From: Takakia lepidozioides
Taxonomy: Eukaryota; Streptophyta; Takakiopsida; Takakiales; Takakiaceae
Assembly: GCA_030704615.1 (NCBI GenBank)
Contig: CM060734.1
Location: 47,508,042 to 47,572,041 of the forward strand
Direction: 5' to 3'
DNA length: 64,000 bases
Shown here: positions 56,881 through 64,000 of the stretch, piece after piece
How the letters are laid out: each line of letters opens with the position of its first letter
How positions within the stretch are numbered: the stretch's first letter is position 1
The notes under the pieces: generated by a model
What the model saw: the letters and a program-made list of their open reading frames with translations, nothing else
Told to the model about the DNA's origin: nothing
Databases searched by the model: none
Translations under genes and position numbers: made by a program

Positions 56881-57320
56881 AATATGTAGAACAATGGAAG
56901 GATTTGATAATATAGATGATACTATGAAATTCGTCCTACCAATCTCTCTGACCATTTTTTTCAACAAGGATTATACGAGGATCTATGCTGGGATGCCACG
57001 AGTAACCTTCAAACTTGTCTGACCAAGTCTCATATATCTCATGACCCTAAATTACTGCTTGAAAATACATATAATGACTTTTCCAGCAGAACTTCCCATC
57101 ACTGGATTATCTGGCTCTGCCGGCCTGGCCGCGCAACTCTGGATTATGGCCCTTCACCCATGGCATTTTCATACATTTAAATAAAAAAAAAAACTCCTGG
57201 GAGCGACCAAATCAGGCCCCCTTGATAGTGAGAGGAGAAAATAACCTCTTTCACGGTAACCGTGCCATGGAGGCTGAGAAATGGGACACCGCCCAAGGGA
57301 AGGGGGAGAAGAGTATACCA
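56881..57320. other. No gene recognised
   Basis: AT-rich intergenic sequence. Confidence 0.35.
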
Positions 57321-57326
57321 CACCCG

Positions 57327-57394
57327 TCAAGTAGCAGGATTTGACCCTAGAATCATCTGGGTGGCACTTAGTGCACTAGCCAACTGAGCTACTG
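57327..57394 (-). tRNA. tRNA-derived sequence (SINE head or decayed tRNA)
   Basis: TAGCTCAGTTGG is a perfect A box and GGGTCAAATCC, about 40 bp on, a near B box. The anticodon arm does not pair, so it is not a working tRNA. Confidence 0.45.
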
Positions 57395-57399
57395 ACTGT

Positions 57400-59469
57400 T
57401 GGTATACACTTTTGTTTGGGTAGGGGGAATGCTTCACACCATGCAAATTTCTTAACCTCTAAGACCCTAGCCCGGAACCAGGGCAGTATCCGCAAGGGCA
57501 AGAGGCCCTTTTGCACGCTAACTACGACTGGCGTCATCTTAACCTTCAGACTTCCCGGATTTTCGAGTCTTGCCGCCCTAAGGTCAAATGTCAAATCTAG
57601 GAAAGTCCTCTGTTAAGAATGTTACCTCTATGTGAATATTGATACAGTCCAGTGAATTTACAGAGTTATTGTTTACTAATTTGTTTTTTTGGAAGGGAGC
57701 AGGCCCGATTTTTGTTCCGGGGCAACCCGTGTAAAAATTGAAGGCATCTCGGGTATAATAAGCCTCAGGATTAGTGCAGGCAATTTTTTTCTTAACATTC
57801 ATTTGCATTTGTTGGAAAAATGGAATACGTAGAAAAATAGTATAATTGAAACGTTTTATTACCAGAATTGAATTAAAAAAATGGAGCGCGGACAAAAACT
57901 GCCACCTATAAATTTTGACGCGATGAAAGGTTACGGGCAGATGACATTCTGCCCGGTTCTCTGTCCGTTCGTAGGCCAAAATCTCCTTACAGGCAGTTTC
58001 ATCGGGCAGAATATCATGTACCCAGACAGTTCCATAGTCACACCTAAGTGCCTAGGTTGGAATTGTTTTTGTAAAATTTCAGGATTTTTTCTTGTTTTTG
58101 ATTATTTCTCATTCTTTGACTTATTCTAGGCGGTAATCACACGTGTAAAGACGTAGCAAAAGTTCATTTAATGCTTTTACCAGAACGTAATAATGATAAT
58201 TTCAGGGCCGGAGATAGGTACACTCAATTCTTACATCCGGTAAAATGCTGTAAATAGGTCTCAGGCCTAGGGCTCGAATCCAAACAAAGACTTGCAGAAC
58301 TTTAAGTTAGCCTATGTTAGATTTCACTAGTAGGACCGATTTGACGACTCAATTTAAGAGAATAGAAGGGGGCCCATAAATGGGAGCGAAGAGTAAGGGA
58401 CGCGATTAAAGTATTGGACCAAATATAGGGCCGCCAGGTGGCCACTATGTACATGCGCTCATTACGCTTTTTCCCAATGCACGTGTGTTTGCATATCTCG
58501 GGCGCGCGTTCCCATTACACCCTGGGGTCTATCCGGTGGCAGCGGTGATGGCCACCGTCTATCACCAGTTCGCAGGACGTGAACCTGTAAGTATTCGTAT
58601 AGGGAGTCCATACGGAACCGGCGGTAGGCGGTGAGAGGTTGAAAGCGAAGCAAAGGCAGCAGCGTGAGGTCCGGCTATGGCGTCATCAGCTTCGCTCTGC
58701 CCGAGTGCAATTGGCATCTGGTGTCAGAAGTATAACAAGGAGGCGCTTACAGAATGTTAATCTTTTGCTTGCTTCGAATTCCTCTGCACTCCCTCTCTTT
58801 TTCTCTCTGTTTTGGTAGCTATGTGATCCTGCTTCAAGCTCGCGAGGAAGACAAACAGTTCCAAGGGGAGGCTGCTGATGAGATCATAACATCATGCTCT
58901 GGGATGTGCCCGGGCTTAATCTAGCAGGCCTGTTTCATGCTGTTTGGTGTGGCAAAACTGTGGCCTGCTAATCTCGGATTCTGTCGCTGTCTCCTTCTTG
59001 TGTCCGCCTGTGTGCATTCTCGGTCTCGCGAGTGCAGATCGTGTGTCCTTGGACATATGCACCCGTGTTCAATTCACCTTTCCGATATGGATAAATCTTT
59101 ATAGCGGCAGATGTTCTCTTGATTGTCTGGGAGTGGCCGTATCTTCTCTTGTTGCATTGTCCTTTTCCCTGTATCTCGGGGACGTGACCAGCTCCTGCGG
59201 AGAGGATGGCTTCATCTTCTTCCAATCAGAGCGCGCCTTATCTCGCTTCCGTTTACCGTCGGGCATATCACTCATCCACTTATCTGCCGACAATGATTTC
59301 CCAAAGAGGCCAGCATTTTCATAATCAAATTATATTGATTTTTGAAGATCTAATGTAGGTCCCTTCCCAGCAATTTGCTGTGAAACGGGATAACTAGAAT
59401 CGCACTCTCTTCCTCTCCCCTTTCCTCGTTTTTGGGAAACAATCTTAATGCCCCTTATCCCCCCAGACC
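57400..59469. other. Intergenic and upstream region of the kinesin gene
   Basis: No coding exon recognised. The last few hundred bases before 59470 are likely promoter and 5' UTR. Confidence 0.4.
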
Positions 59470-62400
59470 ATGGCCTCATCTTCATCAAAGTCGCGATCTA
59501 GCTCACCATTTCGATTTCGTAATCAAAGCAGGAATTCAAGTCCATCTCCCTCCCGAACCACCACTACCTCAGCATCCAAGACTCCCTCCTTGGTTGGAAC
59601 ATCCTTAACTCCCACTAGAGGCAGGAGCAATATCCCAGTGCCACCAACTATTACTCCTCAGAAATTCCGTCCCAGTTCTGCTTCTTCGATTTCAGCTGGA
59701 AGCCAGAGGACAGGTGGGAGCCCAGGGACCCCACAGACGCCTGGGACGCCAACCTCCCAAAGGGAGGAGTCTGTAAGTCGAGCGAAGGAGAATGTTTGTG
59801 TTACCGTTCGATTTCGACCTCTCAGGTACACACCTGGAAATTCTTATTCAATGGAGTGGGTGGTAGCTTCAGAAACAAGACCGCCAAGGAAATAGAAAAC
59901 CTTGGTATCTTGAGAGGTGAAGAATTAGAGTATCTGATCATGATTTGATATGACCTAATCATGGGCATAGATCAGTGGTTTGCATCCAAGGAATATAATA
60001 CATTGGTTTTATAACCAGATGTTCCAAGAGCTTTCGATCCTTATGCAGCAGCAACTGGTACACAGGTTGCCTGTTGACCTAGTGGTTGCAATAATCACAT
60101 TAGCAGCCAATTTGCTTTTAAAAAATGCAGGTGCTAGTATGTAGGGTTTTGGACTTGATGCAACCACTCAGCTGATGACAGTTAGGTCCATGAACATTTA
60201 AAATGTGTCATATCAGTTTCAACTTTCCTTCAATCTGAATAGGAGTGGAAAGAATTTTTTAAAGTTGTTAATGTTGCCTCTGACCCTTATGAGATCATAA
60301 ACGTCGTTGCTGGTTTTCATTCTGCTAATCCGTGGGACATGTACCAACTTCAAAATCATGGTAAAGAAAAGTTTTTTTTTGCTTACATCCATTCTGAGAT
60401 TGTGCAATTACTACCAAGATGCCTCCTTGGTTTTTGATGGCATGGAGCCATTACCTGTACTTGAAGAACCTACTTAATTTCCACGTCTAGCTGCTCTTGT
60501 GTTTTGTGTTACCCATCCCTGCTTGTGTATATTGCGATCCGGGAAAGTTCGCTCCTGAGACTGTCCCTCCTGGCCGTATCCTAAATGTTCTGGGACTAGG
60601 TAGCTGAGAAAACTAAGGGAAGGCAAACAGGGAACAGCAGGAAGTGGGGACACCTGACTAACTAGGGACTCTCTATGTTACCATTTTCAAAAGAAGGATT
60701 TGTTGTGATGTATGGTGCAGTCAAAGAGAGATTCTTCGAGGTGACGAAGTTGCTTGGTATGCTGATGGCGTTACTACTGTGCGCAGCGAATTGAATCCAT
60801 TGACTGCCTATGCATTCGGTATGCAATTTACCTTCGTGGCAGCAGTTTTATCCCCTGCCAAGCATTTCTGATCCTCATAGTGGAAGACTTCAGTGAGAGA
60901 TTGAGTTCCCCGTAATAGACAGTGGAATCTCCCACGAATCTCATAGTATAGAGGGCAATAGAAGAAGTGTTCTTCAGTTTCAATTTCCCAGTTGCGTCCT
61001 GTGCAAGTTGGACATAGGCTGTCCTCCCTGCAGGTTTTCCCATCTGCCAGTCTCTATCCGTAGATTGTGGGAGCCCACCGTGAACCGCCCCAATGCCCTC
61101 AGGAGGGAAGGAGATAAAGGTGCCGTAAGGTAATTGGACCGCAAGATTCTATCATCTCGGAGAACCAAGAATGTCGCTCGATAGAAATGGAGCTTTGTTG
61201 TGGGATTGGGTAGCTTCCAAGTTCTCCTGACATGTAGTTCCATAAGCTCCCTTCTAGAGAGAAGGGGGGAGACTCAATCTGCTGTGTCTGGGTATGTGGC
61301 AGACAGAGTGTTTGGGCCTGCAACTACCACGAGAGGAGTCTATGATGTGGCCGCACAGCATGTAGTAAGTGGAGCTATGGAGGGTATCAATGGTAGGTCA
61401 TTCCTGCTCTAAACCTACCTTCACACAGACACCAACATCTTCTAGGGCCTTCAAAAATATTCTGACAGCAAATACGCTTGCTACAAGCTGAATTTATGAA
61501 AACATGTGCTGGAGAAAAAAGGAGGAAGAGAGAGAAATAAGAACTACTGGGTTGTGCCTGTCATATTTGGTTGTAATGTGTGCCTGAATCTGATCCAAAA
61601 TTGTGATATTCCAGTCACCTTAGACACTTGGGTGGCTTGGGATTGAACTGCAGGAACTGTTTTTGCATACGGTGTTACAAGCAGTGGCAAGACTCACACC
61701 ATGCATGTAAGTACGTGGTGCCTGTTAGTGCATTATGCAAGGTTGGAGAACCCTCTGTCTTCTGATCCCCTTTCCATCATCCTAACAGGAGGCACATGGA
61801 GTCTTTGCCTACAAGGGTAGTACCTCCATTTCTGCATATACAATGTCTCTTTCTCTCCCTCAACTTTTTGCATGGACTAAGGCATGGGGTGCAGTTGTGA
61901 CCAGTATATGACCTGATTCATGATCTGACAAGTTTGTGAGCTAATGGACTGCCAGGGGGATCAAAAGTCACCAGGAGTCATCCCGTTGGCTGTAAAGGAT
62001 GTTTTTAGCATTATTCAAGAGGTGAGTTCGTCTATCCTTGTATGTTCCGATTTCAATATCATCAAATTGCAGCAGTTTTTACTTGTCTGGATTAAATAAA
62101 GTAATTTCCAAAGGGTATCCAACAAAACAGATGTGCTGTTGTGCAAGGTAAGGATTTGGCTACTGAAGTGATGAAGGATTCGATGGTTAAAGGGCTGAAC
62201 AATGCATTGGGAATGTAGTGATTGGGTTCCTGGCGTTGTGGCAGACTCCAAATCGGGAGTTTCTATTGCGGGTTTCTTACCTTGAGATTTACAATGAGGT
62301 GGGTTCTTTTTCAAGCACACTGCCTATGCTTTAGATTCTCCTCCTTAGTTACCCCTCATATAGTTTGTCTTCCTTTCACCCATCACACTGTTGTCTCTCC

Positions 62401-64000
62401 AGACTCCCCTTTTCTCCCTCAGGAGGTTTGTCTCCCCAAGGTTATGGGAAAGCATCTTTCCGAGTACACAAACACACACAGTCTCCCTCCCCTTTAACTG
62501 AAAATATACCTTGTGGCTGTGTGTATTTTATGTCAGGTCATAAACGATCTACTAGATCCTGCCGGTCAAAATCTACGCGTGCGAGAAGACACCCAGGTAT
62601 ATAAGTTGAGCTCAACTACTGAGTCAATTAAATTTACTGCCATCAGTGTCTCCAAATTTTCTCGGAGAGATTGCTAGGCTGGGCAGAAGACAGAGAGAAA
62701 AAGCAAATGATTCTAACAGTCTCAATACACGGCGTATGATTACAGCAGGGTACATATGTGGAAGGCATAAAGGAGGAAGTGGTGTTGTCTCCTGCGCATG
62801 CCCTCTCCCTTATTGCTGCTGGTGAAGGTATCATTATTACTCGAAGATTTCAAAATGTTTTCTTTGGTTTTGTCTTGTCTTGTCTGTGCATCCCAATGAT
62901 TTGCCAATGATTTGTCATAGGCTATTGTCGGAAGATCGACATTTGCTTTATATAGATCACCTCTCTGGGCTGGTAATGGATATGACCATGCCAATGGTAC
63001 CAGGCAACCATTGAATGAAACTTCTCTCTTTTTATTTCTTTGCTCTTACCTGTCTTCGTGTCATTGAGAAGTTTCCATGATGGATTGCAGAGCACCGGCA
63101 CGTGGGTTCAAACAACTTCAACTTACTCAGCAGTAGAAGTCATACAATCTTCAGCATGGTGTGATCCATTTTCTTGACAGACTCAAGATATTCTGTACTC
63201 ATCATGGCAGAAATTAAACTATCTATTTCCACATTTTACTTTTAATCTGCAATTGTGAAACGACATAGGCAATGATAGCTGTAGATTAGCTTTGGAGAGT
63301 TGGTGCTACTATCCACCATACCCATCGGAATAGATACTTGGTTGCGAGTCATGTTTGAGGTGGTAGTTTGCCATCGGAATTTCCTCATTTGCTTATCAGA
63401 ACTGCTCTGGACATCGTTTTGAATTGCTACAGCTATGCCAGAGCAGTTTTCCTTCCTTGTAGGCTTTTAAAGGTCCTAGAACCTGTTGGCTACATGAGGA
63501 CACAACCAGGCATATCTGTTGTAAAGAGGGCCACATGGAGATATAAAGCAGGGGGAAGAACAGTACCATCCCTAGAAAAATGTGGTCACAAAGTTCCAGG
63601 ATGTGAAGTTTACGTGCTGAACCCATGAATATGGGTCTGTTGGCTGCATGTGCAGACACTAGAAAGCAGCCCGCGAGGTGAAGGCTACACAGATGAAGAT
63701 ATCAAACTTTCTCAACTTGTAAGCTGGTTTTTTCCTTAGGTGGAACACTGCAACATGGTTATCTTTGGATATGTTCCAAGTTAGATGGTCTCAGATTCAT
63801 GAGTTGGAGGAGTTTATAGTTTGAATTTATCAAATAATTTCTGGTACTAGAGCTTGGGTGTCTCCATTTGCCCATGGAAGGGATCAAGACTGCTCTACAG
63901 TTCTCTGTCTGTTCATCTATATGTTCAGCTTGTTAGGTCTCAGAAGGAATTATACTGGGACAAGTTATACAGTGAAATAAACTCAAACCACCATGGTGGT
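59470..64000 (+). CDS. KIN-7-type (CENP-E-like) kinesin, 5' part
   Basis: Ten exons in phase: 59470-59825, 60721-60818, 61303-61392, 61654-61706, 61956-62021, 62245-62298, 62537-62596, 62749-62827, 63091-63158 and 63656-63718; the gene runs off the right edge. The Ser/Pro/Thr-rich head of about 105 residues (MASSSSKSRSSSPFRFRNQS) is typical of plant KIN-7. The motor follows: NVCVTVRFRPL, DEVAWYADG, AYAFDRVFGPATTTRGVYDV, the P-loop AYGVTSSGKTHTMH, SPGVIPLAVKDVFSIIQE, FLLRVSYLEIYNEVINDLLD and switch I NNFNLLSSRSHTIFSM. Switch II (DLAGSE) and the stalk lie beyond the window. The family carries out plus-end microtubule motility in cytokinesis or organelle roles. All introns are GT-AG, 167-895 bp long. 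Confidence 0.93.

Noticed and set aside
57327-57394. Functional tRNA gene
   Set aside because: A and B boxes are present but the anticodon arm does not pair and the acceptor stem is mismatched.

Overview
This is nuclear DNA of a land plant, probably of a seedless lineage (bryophyte, lycophyte or fern grade; I cannot place it more precisely). The evidence is spliced genes with plant-typical GT-AG introns of roughly 100-1200 bp and plant-type products: a Golgi CGR2/CGR3-type pectin methyltransferase-like protein, a PGG-domain ankyrin protein, a KIN-7-type kinesin, a DCN1-like neddylation factor, a plant calcineurin-like phosphoesterase and a long SpoU-family rRNA methyltransferase. Around them lie gypsy, LINE and Mutator-like (MULE) debris.

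Layout. 0.5-6.3 kb: a spliced NAD-dependent epimerase gene on the minus strand, running off the left edge, with a decayed neighbour that keeps only its promoter-like segment and last exons. 6.3-11.4 kb: gene-poor, with a TIR-bounded element and a tRNA-Val-like piece. 11.5-13.9 kb: ankyrin/PGG membrane protein. 14.0-17.7 kb: metallophosphoesterase gene (six exons, one GC-AG intron) and a partial pseudogene copy; a third scrap lies at 3.9 kb. 18-22.6 kb: LINE 3' ends and an RT fragment. 23.7-26.9 kb: complete nine-exon DCN1-like gene. 28.1-30.9 kb: CGR-like gene whose reading frame runs into a LINE fragment. 33.2-35.3 kb: intronless rRNA 2'-O-methyltransferase. 36-56.9 kb: dense transposon graveyard. 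59.5-64 kb: first ten exons of a KIN-7-like kinesin, running off the right edge.

The most unusual part is 39.7-55 kb. It holds several broken copies of one MULE family (zinc-binding N-terminal domain, DDE core, SWIM domain, Cys-containing C-terminal module). It also holds a 2.6-kb array of about 22 monomers, each carrying a long near-perfect palindrome and organised into a five-monomer higher-order repeat. Beyond the array is a spliced gene whose protein looks like a degenerate beta-class N4/N6 DNA methyltransferase. The same palindrome core occurs once more, alone, just behind another SWIM-domain fragment. This suggests that array and MULE belong to one element; a link to the methyltransferase-like gene is only a hypothesis.

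The five complete or nearly complete host genes (phosphoesterase, DCN1-like, CGR-like, rRNA methyltransferase, kinesin) are unrelated housekeeping or cell-wall functions and do not form a cluster. Exon coordinates were derived by eye from splice motifs, reading-frame phase and family resemblance; no search was run.
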